A stretch of DNA of 64,000 bases, taken from NCBI RefSeq assembly GCF_003028415.1, contig NZ_PYSV01000016.1:1-64000 (forward strand), written 5' to 3'. This stretch comes from Deinococcus arcticus (GTDB lineage: Bacteria > Deinococcota > Deinococci > Deinococcales > Deinococcaceae). Of the stretch, positions 1 through 10,876 are shown piece after piece (positions within the stretch are counted from its first letter, which is position 1; each line of letters opens with the position of its first letter). The position numbers and the translations under genes were made by a program. The notes under the pieces were generated by a model that saw only the letters and a program-made list of their open reading frames with translations, had not been told where the DNA came from and searched no databases.

Positions 1-2
1 GG

Positions 3-116
3 GACTGCCGACAGGTGGACGAACTGCTTCAGGCGGTGTTTGCCGCACTGGATGCCGTCACACCGAGTGATATTCACGGCTGGTTCAAACATGTTCATCC
101 ATCAGTGTCTTTATGA
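3..116 (+). pseudogene. 3' end of a transposase gene (IS630-like), truncated by the window edge
   Basis: The open frame from base 3 ends at TGA 114-116 and encodes a tail of about 37 residues, with DELLQAVFAALDAVTP followed by HGWFKH. This resembles the C-terminus of IS630-family DDE transposases, many of which end in a GWFxH-like motif; that is a recollection of the family and not a search. The catalytic part lies outside the window, so whether the element is intact cannot be judged. The stop codon overlaps the start of the next gene, leaving no room for the terminal inverted repeat between them. The element's right end should therefore fall inside the start of the next reading frame. Confidence 0.45.
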
Positions 117-2470
117 CAAATGCTCTAGACGCTGAAGCCACCCAGCCAGTCTTGCAGCGCATCCAAGCGAGGCGTGGGGCTGGCAACCCCCTGCCCGAAT
201 CGATCCGTCGTCATCTTGAACAGGGGCTGAACCATGACCTATCCCGTGTCCGCATTCACGATGACGCTGAGGCAGACAAGCTGGCCAAGAGTGTCAATGC
301 GATTGCTTTCGCGACGGGCGCAGACATTTTTTTCCAGGCCGGTCGTTTTAACCCAAATACCCAATCTGGGCTGGAACTCCTTGCGCACGAAGTAACCCAC
401 ACGGTGCAGCAGCGTCAAGGACGCGTGGCACCAGGCGTTGACCCGGATGCCAGCCTGGAGGCAGAAGCCAGAGAGAAAGGTCAGCAACTTTCACAAATGG
501 CACACCCGCAGACCGTGGTTAAAGCTGTCACTGCCGTCAAACACAAAAGCTCCCCGAGTTCAAGTGGTGCCTTGCAGCGCGTGCTGAACAACAGCTCCAT
601 TCAACCTTGGAATGCAACCCTGAAAGGAACCTTGGCCGGAAAAGGTGTCAACCTCTCCCTTAGGCAACAAGCTGGAAAAATTCATGGGCATTATTCGTAT
701 GAAGGTCAAGCAGGCAAGCTGACTCTAGAAGGAGAACTGAAGCAAGGCCAAAAAACCACCCTGATTGAGCGAGACAACTCGGGGAAAATCACAGGTTTAT
801 TCAAAGGAATCTTCTCGGGCAGCGACAAGGATTTAGCATTCAAAGGGGAGTGGCTGACACCTGATCAACGGAAGAGGTTTGGTGTCGATTTGATGTACGG
901 AGGCACCTTGCCCTCTGTTCCAGCCAATGCTAAGGAGTCCAAAAACTATTCTGGCTCTATCGGTGATTTTGCAATTAATATGCGACTGAATTTCAACAAA
1001 GGCAAGGTGTCGGGTTATTACTACTATGCCACTCAGGGCAGCTCAAACAAGATTCAACTTCACGGCTTAATCAGTGGATCAAATATAAGCTTGTCAGCAG
1101 GACAGGAGAGGTTTACCGCTCAGCTCCTCGGCTCTCTTGAAAACCTCAAAGGCAAGTGGGAGCTAGGAAGTAAAACTCTTGACTTCCAAGTCGGCATCCA
1201 AAACGCAGCACCACAGACTGGCAAGATCAATCCCAAATTGATCGACGAACTTATGCTCGAAATTCCAAAGGCAATGAAGTTTGACCCAGATAGACATGGA
1301 AATTCAAGACTGCCCGTCGATTTTCAAAAAAATCCCATCTACCGTCAGCACGTGATGCTGATTATTGAACAGTGCATTCGTTCTGGCGTGACCGACAAAG
1401 CACAAATTGCGTACATCCTTATTACAGCAGCGCACGAAAGCGCTCTGGGCGGAATTCCCAGAGAAAAATTATGGGGCAGCAATGTTACTCAAGCTCAGGA
1501 ACAGCGATACTTCGACAACCAATATGGACCTTCTGGCAATGATGGTGCCAGAGCACGCAGAAATGGCAATACTCAAGAGGGGGATGGCTACAAATATCGT
1601 GGGAGAGGATTCGTACAACTGACCTGGGCAGCCAACTACAAGGAGTGGCAGGAACGCTTGACGAAGAAAGGAGTTAAGTCTGGGGGGAAACCTGTTGATC
1701 TCCTAAATGACCCAGATGTGGTCGCCCGAGACCCAAAAGTAGCGGCGATCATTCTCGTTGAAGGCATGAGAGACGGTACGTTCCGCAAAGCATATGGGCC
1801 ACTTGGAAACTATCTTGGAAATGGAAGGTTAAATTTTCAGGGTGCCCGGAACACAGTTAACGGCGACCTGGCCACGAGCGGAGTGACCATGGGACGTGCA
1901 GGGCAAGCTCTGTACAAAGCGATCCAGAACACCCCCTTGACGCTCGGGGCAACCACCGCGCCGCCCACAGGTAGCGCCCTCTCTCAAAAAATCACGACTG
2001 CGGCATTGGCGGGCCTCCAGGGAGCAAGCACGGTACACATCGCTTACCGGTGCTCTCGGTGGACCAGGGAGGTCGTAACCCAGCATGTTGATCCCAACCG
2101 CACTCTTTTCGGCGGTTCAGCCCTTGAGACGTATGGGCGATTCAGAGCTGCTGGCTTGACCCGCTCTTACCGTGGCGAGGGTGATTTGAAACCTGGCGAT
2201 ATCCTCTTCTGGGATGTCCCAGCCCAGTACTGGCACGTCGCCATATATGTGGGTGGCGGCAATGTTGCAGGCAACCACTACGCTATCTATCTGCAAAAAT
2301 ATAGAGCCATTCAAGCGAACGGGGGCCAGTTCCCTGGCGCGATCGTCGATAGAGTAGGGTCAATGCCTGTTTATGACGGAATTGACGCCAGAGGTTCGCT
2401 GCCGCTCCTGAAGGTCGCCGGTAAAAATCCTGCCGCTGTCGCCACTATTCCCGACGGCTGGAAGCCTTGA
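113..2470 (+). CDS. DUF4157 (eCIS core domain) protein with GH19-like and NlpC/P60-like C-terminal domains
   Basis: A 785-residue protein without a signal peptide. Residues about 18-100 match the DUF4157/eCIS core domain: RRGAGNPLPESIRRHLE, the RIHDDAEA stretch, and LLAHEVTHTVQQ with HExxH at 92-96. Residues about 163-365 hold two copies of a beta-strand repeat (pattern YSGSIG, then GYYYY, then KGKWEL). Residues about 415-605 look like a GH19 chitinase/muramidase fold, with Glu in TAAHES and the signature YRGRGFVQLTW. The last part, about 640-760, has Cys in CSRWTREV and His in YWHVAIYVGGG, as in NlpC/P60-type amidases. DUF4157 proteins are associated with contractile injection systems and polymorphic toxins. 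I infer a peptidoglycan-degrading effector. Its base composition is less GC-rich than the neighbours. The ATG at 113 overlaps the transposase stop, so the true N-terminus may be lost or altered. Confidence 0.75.
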   Translation: MTNALDAEATQPVLQRIQARRGAGNPLPESIRRHLEQGLNHDLSRVRIHDDAEADKLAKSVNAIAFATGADIFFQAGRFNPNTQSGLELLAHEVTHTVQQRQGRVAPGVDPDASLEAEAREKGQQLSQMAHPQTVVKAVTAVKHKSSPSSSGALQRVLNNSSIQPWNATLKGTLAGKGVNLSLRQQAGKIHGHYSYEGQAGKLTLEGELKQGQKTTLIERDNSGKITGLFKGIFSGSDKDLAFKGEWLTPDQRKRFGVDLMYGGTLPSVPANAKESKNYSGSIGDFAINMRLNFNKGKVSGYYYYATQGSSNKIQLHGLISGSNISLSAGQERFTAQLLGSLENLKGKWELGSKTLDFQVGIQNAAPQTGKINPKLIDELMLEIPKAMKFDPDRHGNSRLPVDFQKNPIYRQHVMLIIEQCIRSGVTDKAQIAYILITAAHESALGGIPREKLWGSNVTQAQEQRYFDNQYGPSGNDGARARRNGNTQEGDGYKYRGRGFVQLTWAANYKEWQERLTKKGVKSGGKPVDLLNDPDVVARDPKVAAIILVEGMRDGTFRKAYGPLGNYLGNGRLNFQGARNTVNGDLATSGVTMGRAGQALYKAIQNTPLTLGATTAPPTGSALSQKITTAALAGLQGASTVHIAYRCSRWTREVVTQHVDPNRTLFGGSALETYGRFRAAGLTRSYRGEGDLKPGDILFWDVPAQYWHVAIYVGGGNVAGNHYAIYLQKYRAIQANGGQFPGAIVDRVGSMPVYDGIDARGSLPLLKVAGKNPAAVATIPDGWKP

Positions 2471-2473
2471 CCT

Positions 2474-3334
2474 ATGAGACGTCTTCCTTTTCTCGCGGCA
2501 ACTTTCCTCTTGACTGCTGCAGCGGGCGACCAAGTATGGGTGGGGCGTGGCGAGACGGTGCTGGGCAACGTAGCTGTCATTGATGAGGGGCTGCGTAATC
2601 GCCTGCATGAATTTGGACTCACCCAGGAGATTGGCCCTGTTAGCCCCGCCTATGCGCTGACCTCACCTGAGTTGAACAACAACCCTTTGTGGCGGACTCC
2701 TTATATGCTTCGCGTCTACCGCAGTGGTGGTGCAGCTGGATATAATTTTAGCTTCGGCCCGCAGAAGGACTGCCCCGATCTTGGCAACATTGACTGCACC
2801 CTAGGCACCTTACAGGTATCTCTCTCTTCAAAACCTCTGACTCGAAAGCCCATTACCTCTGTGCCCGTTTACGGTGGCCTGACTGTGAATCTAGATGGTT
2901 CAAGCCTGTGGTGGCGATTCAGAAAAGCAAATTACGATCTTTTTCTTCTGCGTAGCACACCACTACAACAGCTGGTGCTGGTGAACGCAGCTTTGGTTGC
3001 CAGTCGGGACATGCTCCCCTCAACACGGGTTTTTAACTTCAGTGGCACCATCGGCTCTACCCGGATCAGGGCGTTGAATGTGCGACTCACAGCAAACGAA
3101 GCCTGGGGATCTTACCTATACGCTTCAGCTAAATCTTCTGATGCGCGACTTTACTTGTACGGCTCGCTGCAAGGAAATCAATTGATCCTTAACGAGTACG
3201 ACCTCTCAAAACGCACACCGCGTCCTTGGACAGGCACCTTTAAAGGAACCCTCAGTACCAACGGGACGTTTAGTGGGCAGTGGGCCGCATCAACTGGCAA
3301 AATTCTCCCTTTCCGCTTGACGCCGCTGAAGTAA
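2474..3334 (+). CDS. secreted beta-repeat protein next to the DUF4157 effector; possible immunity partner
   Basis: A 286-residue protein starting 3 bp after the effector gene, so almost surely co-transcribed with it. Residues 1-17 (MRRLPFLAATFLLTAAA) form a signal peptide, so it should be exported. The C-terminal half, about residues 190-285, carries the same beta-repeat as the upstream protein: FSGTIG, then a GSYLYAS strand, YGSLQGN, TGTFKGTLS, GTFSGQW and PFRLTPL. Lower GC than the genes after 3.3 kb. No enzyme motif was recognised. A periplasmic protein beside a cell-wall hydrolase could be its immunity or adaptor factor; this is inference from context and shared repeat only. Confidence 0.6.
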   Translation: MRRLPFLAATFLLTAAAGDQVWVGRGETVLGNVAVIDEGLRNRLHEFGLTQEIGPVSPAYALTSPELNNNPLWRTPYMLRVYRSGGAAGYNFSFGPQKDCPDLGNIDCTLGTLQVSLSSKPLTRKPITSVPVYGGLTVNLDGSSLWWRFRKANYDLFLLRSTPLQQLVLVNAALVASRDMLPSTRVFNFSGTIGSTRIRALNVRLTANEAWGSYLYASAKSSDARLYLYGSLQGNQLILNEYDLSKRTPRPWTGTFKGTLSTNGTFSGQWAASTGKILPFRLTPLK

Positions 3335-3348
3335 GCCCCCACCCGCGC

Positions 3349-3361
3349 TACCCTGACCCCT
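3349..3361 (+). promoter_or_regulatory. leaderless-type promoter of the ymdB-like gene
   Basis: TACCCT at 3349-3354 lies 7 bp before the ATG at 3362 and no Shine-Dalgarno sequence is present. This fits the Deinococcus leaderless mRNA pattern, with transcription starting at or next to the start codon. Confidence 0.5.
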
Positions 3362-4150
3362 ATGCGCGTGCTGTTTATTGGCGATGTGTTTGGCCAGCCG
3401 GGTCGGCGGGTGCTGGGCGCCCAGCTGCCCACCCTGCGCGGTCAGGCCGATTTCGTGATCGTGAACATGGAAAATGCCGCCGGAGGCTTTGGCCTGCACC
3501 GCGAGGCCGCCGACGCGGCGCTCAAGGCGGGCGTGCACTGCATCACCCTGGGCAACCACGCGTGGCACCACAAAGACGTGTACGTGATGATGCAGGACGA
3601 GGGCACCTATCCCATCGTGCGGCCCCTGAACTACAGCGATCCGGGCACCCCGGGCGTGGGCTGGCGCACCTTCAATGTGAAAACGGCAGCCGGCACTGAA
3701 AAACTCACAGTTGTGAACCTGCTGGGCCGGGTGTTCATGGAGGCGCTGGCCAACCCCTTCCGGGCCATGGACGAGCTGCTGGAGCGCAACGACCTGGGCA
3801 CGGTGTTCGTGGACTTTCATGCCGAGGCCACCAGCGAGAAACAGGCCATGGGCTGGCACCTGGCCGGGCGGGTGGCAGCCGTGATTGGCACCCACACCCA
3901 TGTGCCCACCGCCGACACCCGGATTCTGGAGGGCGGCACCGCCTACCAGACCGACGCGGGCTTGACCGGACCGCACCACAGCGTCATTGGCAGCGGCCGG
4001 GACGGCCCCATTCAGAAATTCCTGACCGAGCGCCCCCACCGCTACGGGGTGGCCGAGGGCGGACCGGCCGAGCTCAACGGGGTGTTTGTCCAGATAGAGG
4101 GGGGCCGGGCCACCGGCATAGAACGGTACCGTTACGTCGAAGAAGGGTGA
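3362..4150 (+). CDS. ymdB: YmdB-family metallophosphoesterase (TIGR00282)
   Basis: A 262-residue protein, the usual length for YmdB-type phosphodiesterases, which hydrolyse 2',3'-cyclic nucleotides in characterised relatives. Metal-binding motifs visible are FIGDVFG near residue 5, NMENA near 35, LGNHAWHH near 62 and [11 protein letters not shown] near 180. The family is often a neighbour of rny (RNase Y) or rpsO; here it is followed by PEP carboxylase 39 bp later on the same strand. The promoter is of the leaderless type. Confidence 0.88.
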   Translation: MRVLFIGDVFGQPGRRVLGAQLPTLRGQADFVIVNMENAAGGFGLHREAADAALKAGVHCITLGNHAWHHKDVYVMMQDEGTYPIVRPLNYSDPGTPGVGWRTFNVKTAAGTEKLTVVNLLGRVFMEALANPFRAMDELLERNDLGTVFVDFHAEATSEKQAMGWHLAGRVAAVIGTHTHVPTADTRILEGGTAYQTDAGLTGPHHSVIGSGRDGPIQKFLTERPHRYGVAEGGPAELNGVFVQIEGGRATGIERYRYVEEG

Positions 4151-4189
4151 GTGGGCGCCACCAAGCCACGCACCCTGCCCGGAGGACGC

Positions 4190-6676
<2,487 letters not shown>

Positions 6677-6762
6677 GGGGCCCTGGGCCATGAGCCGTGG
6701 GGCCAAGCCAGATGCCCAGATCTCATGGCTTTGCCTTCTTCCTGACCGCTTTGTGAAGTCTT

Positions 6763-6778
6763 TATACTAGAGTCCCCC
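6763..6778 (+). promoter_or_regulatory. promoter of the first giant regulator
   Basis: TATACT at 6763-6768 and an overlapping TAGAGT at 6768-6773 lie just before the ATG at 6779. With TAGAGT the spacing to ATG is 5 bp, close to the leaderless pattern. There is no ribosome binding site. Confidence 0.45.
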
Positions 6779-9742
6779 ATGCTTCCCTCCGCGCCTGCTC
6801 ATCCGTCGGTGGTGGTGCCCCGGCCCCTGCGCACCGAGCTGGGGCGCGCGGCGCTGCTGGGCCAGCTGTCGGCGCCGGGCCCCGAGATCGTGGCGCTGCT
6901 GGCGCCCAGCGGCTACGGCAAGACCACGCTGCTGGCGCAACATGCACGCGCGCTGGGCCGCCCCACGCTGTGGCTGAGCCTGAGCCCCAGCGACTCCGAG
7001 GTGGAGTTTTTCGTGGCCTCGCTGTGGCGGGCGGCGGCCCGGCTGGGGCCGGTGCCGGATGTGCGCGCCGAGGCCACCCCGGAGCGGGCGGCCGACCAGC
7101 TGGCCGCGCACCTTCGCGCCGCGCAGCCGGAGCTCGCCGTGTATGTGGACCGCACCGAGCTGCTGAGCCCGCTGACCGGGCAGCTGCTGGCGCTGTTTCT
7201 GGACCCCCTGCGCGGCGGGCGGGTCTTTCTGAGCGGCGTAGCGATGGACGCCCTGCCCCTGGCCCGCTGGACGGCAGCCGGGCAGGCCACCGTGCTGGGC
7301 GCGGCGCAGCTGGCCTTCAGTGGGCCGGAAAGTGCGGCGTTCCTGCAGGCGCGCGGGGCCCCCGCCGAGGCCCACGCGGCGGTCCTGGCGCTTGAAGGCT
7401 GGCCGGCGGGGGTGGCGCTGGCCGCCGGGGGCGTGCACGCCGGCCTGGAACCCGGCGACCTGATGCGCGAGGCCCTGAACGTGCTGCCCGCCGCCCTGCG
7501 CGGGACCCTGCCCGAGGCCAGCGTGCTGGCCGAATGGCACGACGATCTGGTGCGCGAACTGGACCTGAAGTTGCCCGGCGACTGGCTGGACACCGTGCGC
7601 CGCGCGGGCCTGCCGGTCACGCCGCTGGGCCGGGGCTGGTACCGCCCCCACGGCCTGCTGCTGAGCACCCTGGACGCCGGGCTGCGACGCGACCCGGCGC
7701 GCTTCCGGGCGCTGCACGGCGCGCAGGCCCGGCGACTGGCCGCCGCAGATCCCCTGCGCGCCCTGCACCACGCCGCGCAGGCCCAGGACCACCCCCTGAC
7801 CCTGGAACTGGCGGCCGGGGTGCTGCCGCGCCTGAAAGACCGGGGCGAGTTTGCCCTGATGCACAGCGTGCTCTCAGGGCTGCACCTGCCAGAGGCGCCG
7901 CCGTGGCTGCGCGAGTACCGCGCGGTGGCCCGCATTGAGGCCGGCGAGCCCGAACTGGGCGAACCCGAGCTGCGCGCCCTGCACGACCAGGGCCTGACCA
8001 CCGCCGTGGGCCTGACCGCCCTGACCCTGCTGGCCACGCGCCGGGGTGACTTTGCCGAGCAGCTGCGCCTGGCCGAACTGGGACTGGCCCTGTTTCCGGC
8101 CGAGCAGACCCGCGCCCTGGCCCTGCAGCGGGCCGTGGCCCTGATCTCGCTGGGGCAGGTGCACGAGGGCCTGCGCGTGTGCGAGGCCGCCGCCGCCCAG
8201 GCCCGGGCGCGCGGGGCCCCCCTGGAAGAAGCGGCCGCCCTGACCATGGGCCAGTACGCGCACCAGATGCTGGGGCAGTGGGCAGAGCGGGCCCAGGCCG
8301 TGGCGCGGGCCAGTGCGCTGCTGCAAGAACAGCGCCAGGGTGCGCGCGCCGTGCCACTGCTGAATATTCTGGCCGAGGAAGCCCTGCTGCGCGGCGACCT
8401 GGACGCCGCGCAGGCCGGGCTGGCGCAGGCGCTGGACATTGCCGGGCGCAGCAGCCCTGTCATGGCCGCGCAGCTGCACCTGACGCGGGCGCAGCTGGAG
8501 GTGGCGCGCGGCGACCTGGGCGCCGCGCGGGCCACCCTGGACCACGCACTGGACACTGCCCGGCGCCTGGGGCTGGAGGTGCTGCGTCCCTTTGCCCTGC
8601 TGGCCCAGTTCGAGGTGCACGCCGCCCTGGGCCAGCACCCCGAGGCCGAGGCCGCCTATCAGGACGCGCGCGCCCTGCTGAGCGGCAACGCGCGCGCCGG
8701 GGTGCTGCTGCCCTTTTACAGCGGCCTCCGGGCCTGGACCCAGGGCGACCTGGCCCAGGCCGAAACGGACTTTGCCCAGGCCGCCGCGCTGCCCGGCCGC
8801 ACCCAGCCGGCGCGCGCCGGGCTGTACCTGCTGGATGTGCAGCGCCGCGCGCGGCCCCTGAGCACCGCCGACGCCGCCCGGGCCCGGCAGCTCCTGGGCA
8901 GCCTCAGCCCACTGCCGCTGCTGGCCCTGGACCGGAGGGCGCTGGCCGGGCTGGCGACGGCCCTGGTGGGACTGGACCCCGCGCATCCACTGGGGACGCT
9001 GCTGGGCGCCGGGGCGATTCCGGCAGCGGCGCCGGTCCTGTCCCCCACCACCACGCTGGACGTGCGCCTGCTGGGTGCGGTACAGATCTGGGCCGGGGGC
9101 AGCGCCCTGCGGCTGCCGCTGGCCAAATCGGCCGAGGTGCTGCTGTGGCTGACGTGGCACGGCGCGGGCAGTTCGGCCGAGATCATGAACGACCTGTGGG
9201 ACGGTTCGCGCCAGAGCAAGCACCACGAGTATTTCCGGGTGGCGGTGCGGCGCCTGCGCGCGGCCCTGACCCAGGCCAGCGGCTGGCCGTTTGACCCGGT
9301 GCCCTACGACGGCCAGCGCTACCGCCTGCACCCGGCCCTGACCGTGAGCCTGGACGCCCGCGAGGTGATGACCCGCCTGAACGGGGGCGAGGTGGCCGGG
9401 GCGCTGGACCTGTACAGCGGCGACCTGCTGCCGGGCGCCGAGGGAGAGTGGGTGCGCACCCTGCGCGAGGGCCTGCGCGCGGCCCTGCTGGACGCCGTGC
9501 TGGACGCCGCGCGCACCCAGCCCGGCGAACAGGCCCTGGCCCTGCTGCGCCGCGCCGCGCTGCTGGAACCGGCGGGCGAGGCCGTGAACGTGAGCCTGAT
9601 TGAAGCGCTGCTGCCGGCCCACCCCCGCGACGCCCTGGGGGCCTTCCGCACCTATGCCCGCCACCTGCGCGGCCTGCTGGACGAGGACGTGCCCGAGCGG
9701 CTGGTGCGCCGCCTGCGCGGCCTGGGCCTGCCGCTGCCCTGA
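6779..9742 (+). CDS. giant STAND-ATPase / TPR / BTAD transcriptional regulator (AfsR/MalT-like)
   Basis: A 987-residue protein. Residues about 20-200 form a MalT-like ATPase, with Walker A PSGYGKTTLLAQ near residue 42 and a Walker-B-like AVYVDRTELL near 120. The middle, about 300-740, is built of alanine-rich helical repeats of TPR type. From about 758 comes a winged-helix domain (LDVRLLGAVQIW, LPLAKSAEVLLWL, RVAVRRLRAALTQ) followed by a BTAD bundle to the end. This is the order inverse to Streptomyces AfsR, where the SARP part is N-terminal. Such STAND proteins are usually switched by a ligand bound to the TPR part. It stands 7 kb from the thiopeptide operon and is a paralogue of the gene at 10877. 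Confidence 0.85.
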   Translation: MLPSAPAHPSVVVPRPLRTELGRAALLGQLSAPGPEIVALLAPSGYGKTTLLAQHARALGRPTLWLSLSPSDSEVEFFVASLWRAAARLGPVPDVRAEATPERAADQLAAHLRAAQPELAVYVDRTELLSPLTGQLLALFLDPLRGGRVFLSGVAMDALPLARWTAAGQATVLGAAQLAFSGPESAAFLQARGAPAEAHAAVLALEGWPAGVALAAGGVHAGLEPGDLMREALNVLPAALRGTLPEASVLAEWHDDLVRELDLKLPGDWLDTVRRAGLPVTPLGRGWYRPHGLLLSTLDAGLRRDPARFRALHGAQARRLAAADPLRALHHAAQAQDHPLTLELAAGVLPRLKDRGEFALMHSVLSGLHLPEAPPWLREYRAVARIEAGEPELGEPELRALHDQGLTTAVGLTALTLLATRRGDFAEQLRLAELGLALFPAEQTRALALQRAVALISLGQVHEGLRVCEAAAAQARARGAPLEEAAALTMGQYAHQMLGQWAERAQAVARASALLQEQRQGARAVPLLNILAEEALLRGDLDAAQAGLAQALDIAGRSSPVMAAQLHLTRAQLEVARGDLGAARATLDHALDTARRLGLEVLRPFALLAQFEVHAALGQHPEAEAAYQDARALLSGNARAGVLLPFYSGLRAWTQGDLAQAETDFAQAAALPGRTQPARAGLYLLDVQRRARPLSTADAARARQLLGSLSPLPLLALDRRALAGLATALVGLDPAHPLGTLLGAGAIPAAAPVLSPTTTLDVRLLGAVQIWAGGSALRLPLAKSAEVLLWLTWHGAGSSAEIMNDLWDGSRQSKHHEYFRVAVRRLRAALTQASGWPFDPVPYDGQRYRLHPALTVSLDAREVMTRLNGGEVAGALDLYSGDLLPGAEGEWVRTLREGLRAALLDAVLDAARTQPGEQALALLRRAALLEPAGEAVNVSLIEALLPAHPRDALGAFRTYARHLRGLLDEDVPERLVRRLRGLGLPLP

Positions 9743-10238
9743 ACAGCTGCCGATCAATGGTGCGGACAGTTCCAGCATCCACTGCGACCAGCAGCGGTCA
9801 ACACGATATTTTTGCCCCTTCCTCTTGCGCAGGACGCGGAGCACTGCGCTGCAGAGGGAAGCGAGCGGGCTCTGCGTTCCAAACAACGTGGTCGCCACGG
9901 CCGCTGCAACAGACCTGGAAAGTGTCTGCACCATTGGCTGACATGGACTGCCCTCTGCTGCGCCGATCAGCCGGAACAGCACCGCCCTGCCAGCGCCACA
10001 TCCGGAGGGGCGGTTTTCTCTTCCTTGCTCCGCTGGGAGTGAGCCGCTTGTGCGCCGGGTGGCGTCGGACGCCGCCTGAGCTGGTGCCGGTGGAAGCAGG
10101 CTGAAGCCTGGGCCGTCCTCTGCACCGGGCTGGCGCAGCTTTCACCGTCCTACAGGCGCTTTTTATTTTCCCCAAGACTCGCTTCCCACCCCACGGTCGG
10201 TGGGAACATGTGCGCGCGCTGAGGAGGGGCTCAAGACC
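9743..10238. other. intergenic region between the two regulator units, no gene supported
   Basis: About 500 bp without a credible reading frame; short frames here lack start signals and coding bias. Two points stand out. Around 10146-10169, CGTCCTA is followed after 11 bp by TATTTT, in a context (AGGCGCTTTTTA) nearly identical to the -10 region of the peptide promoter at 27225-27240. A short inverted repeat TCCCACC/GGTGGGA lies at 10184-10205. A small untranscribed or RNA-coding unit is possible but unproven. Confidence 0.35.
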
Positions 10239-10271
10239 TTCCCAGGGGATTCCCAGGGGGGGGCCTAGCCT
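10239..10271 (+). promoter_or_regulatory. SARP-like promoter of the peptide/regulator operon
   Basis: TTCCCAG occurs at 10239-10245 and again at 10250-10256, exactly 11 bp apart. Nine bp later comes a -10 box TAGCCT (10266-10271), 26 bp before the peptide ATG. SARP regulators of Streptomyces bind heptamer direct repeats at 11-bp pitch whose last copy sits about 8 bp before the -10 box. I infer autoregulation by the downstream BTAD regulator. Confidence 0.5.
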
Positions 10272-10297
10272 GCAGTTACCGCAAGAAAGGAGACGCC

Positions 10298-10450
10298 ATG
10301 AACACGATTCGCCTGCTACTGAGCACCCTTGCCCTCCTCGTCGCGTTCGCCCAGCCGGTTCAGGCCACCCCCGCCCAGCCTCAGCCCCTGGTGGATGACG
10401 GCGGCAGCATCATTGACCCCGTGTGGCCGCCCATCTGGTGGCCCCGGTGA
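10298..10450 (+). CDS. small secreted peptide (50 aa), Trp/Pro-rich C-terminus; candidate signal peptide
   Basis: ATG at 10298 is preceded by AAAGGAG (10287-10293) at good spacing; the stop is TGA 10448-10450. The 50-residue product has a Sec signal (MNTIRLLLSTLALLVAFAQP, cleavage likely after VQA) and a mature part of about 26 residues ending in DPVWPPIWWPR. It lies 3 bp before a 113-residue gene and then a 991-residue BTAD regulator, on one probable transcript. Its signal region (LVAFAQPVQAT) resembles those of the peptides at 26926 and 27492 (LFAPVAQAT, ATAAQAT). No family was recognised. A role as an extracellular signal for the neighbouring regulator is inference. Confidence 0.6.
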   Translation: MNTIRLLLSTLALLVAFAQPVQATPAQPQPLVDDGGSIIDPVWPPIWWPR

Positions 10451-10453
10451 GCC

Positions 10454-10795
10454 GTGTCGCCTGAGCGCTACGCGCTGGCGCTGGCGCTGGCCTGCCAGAC
10501 CATCGGGGCCTGCCTGGACACCGCGCCCCTGCCCGGGCCCGAACGGCGCCGCCTGCACGCCGCCCTGACCGAGCTGCAGGCCGCCTGGGGCGACCACGCC
10601 CGGCTGCAGGGTCCCCTGAGCACCCTGCACACAGCCCTGCAGGGCCTGCCCGCCGAACAGGCCCTGGCCGCCCGCGTGAGCCTGCAGACCATCGGCCAGT
10701 GGGGCGGCGAGGTGCTGGAAGCGGCGCCGGTGCGCCGCCCGGTGGGCCCGGGGGAAGGCTCCGCGCCCTACAGGGGGATTTACCCGGAACCCTGA
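10454..10795 (+). CDS. small helical protein of unknown function between peptide and regulator
   Basis: A 113-residue product starting at GTG 10454, 3 bp after the peptide stop, which suggests translational coupling. The sequence is alanine- and leucine-rich and predicted helical (residues 5-95), with a proline/glycine-rich tail (PVGPGEGSAPYRGIYPEP). There is no signal peptide and no recognised domain. It is followed 81 bp later by the regulator gene. It could be an accessory or processing partner of the peptide or regulator; nothing in the sequence decides this. Confidence 0.5.
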   Translation: MSPERYALALALACQTIGACLDTAPLPGPERRRLHAALTELQAAWGDHARLQGPLSTLHTALQGLPAEQALAARVSLQTIGQWGGEVLEAAPVRRPVGPGEGSAPYRGIYPEP

Positions 10796-10876
10796 GGCGG
10801 GGCGCGGCGTCTGGCTCTCCCCCTTTCACCCCCCCCGCTTTCCTCGCCCCTCACCCTGTCTCCGGAGGTTGGCCGC

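Noticed and set aside
113..2470. Phage endolysin or tail-lysin
   Set aside because: No other phage genes surround it and the N-terminus is a DUF4157 domain, which is not a phage lysin part.
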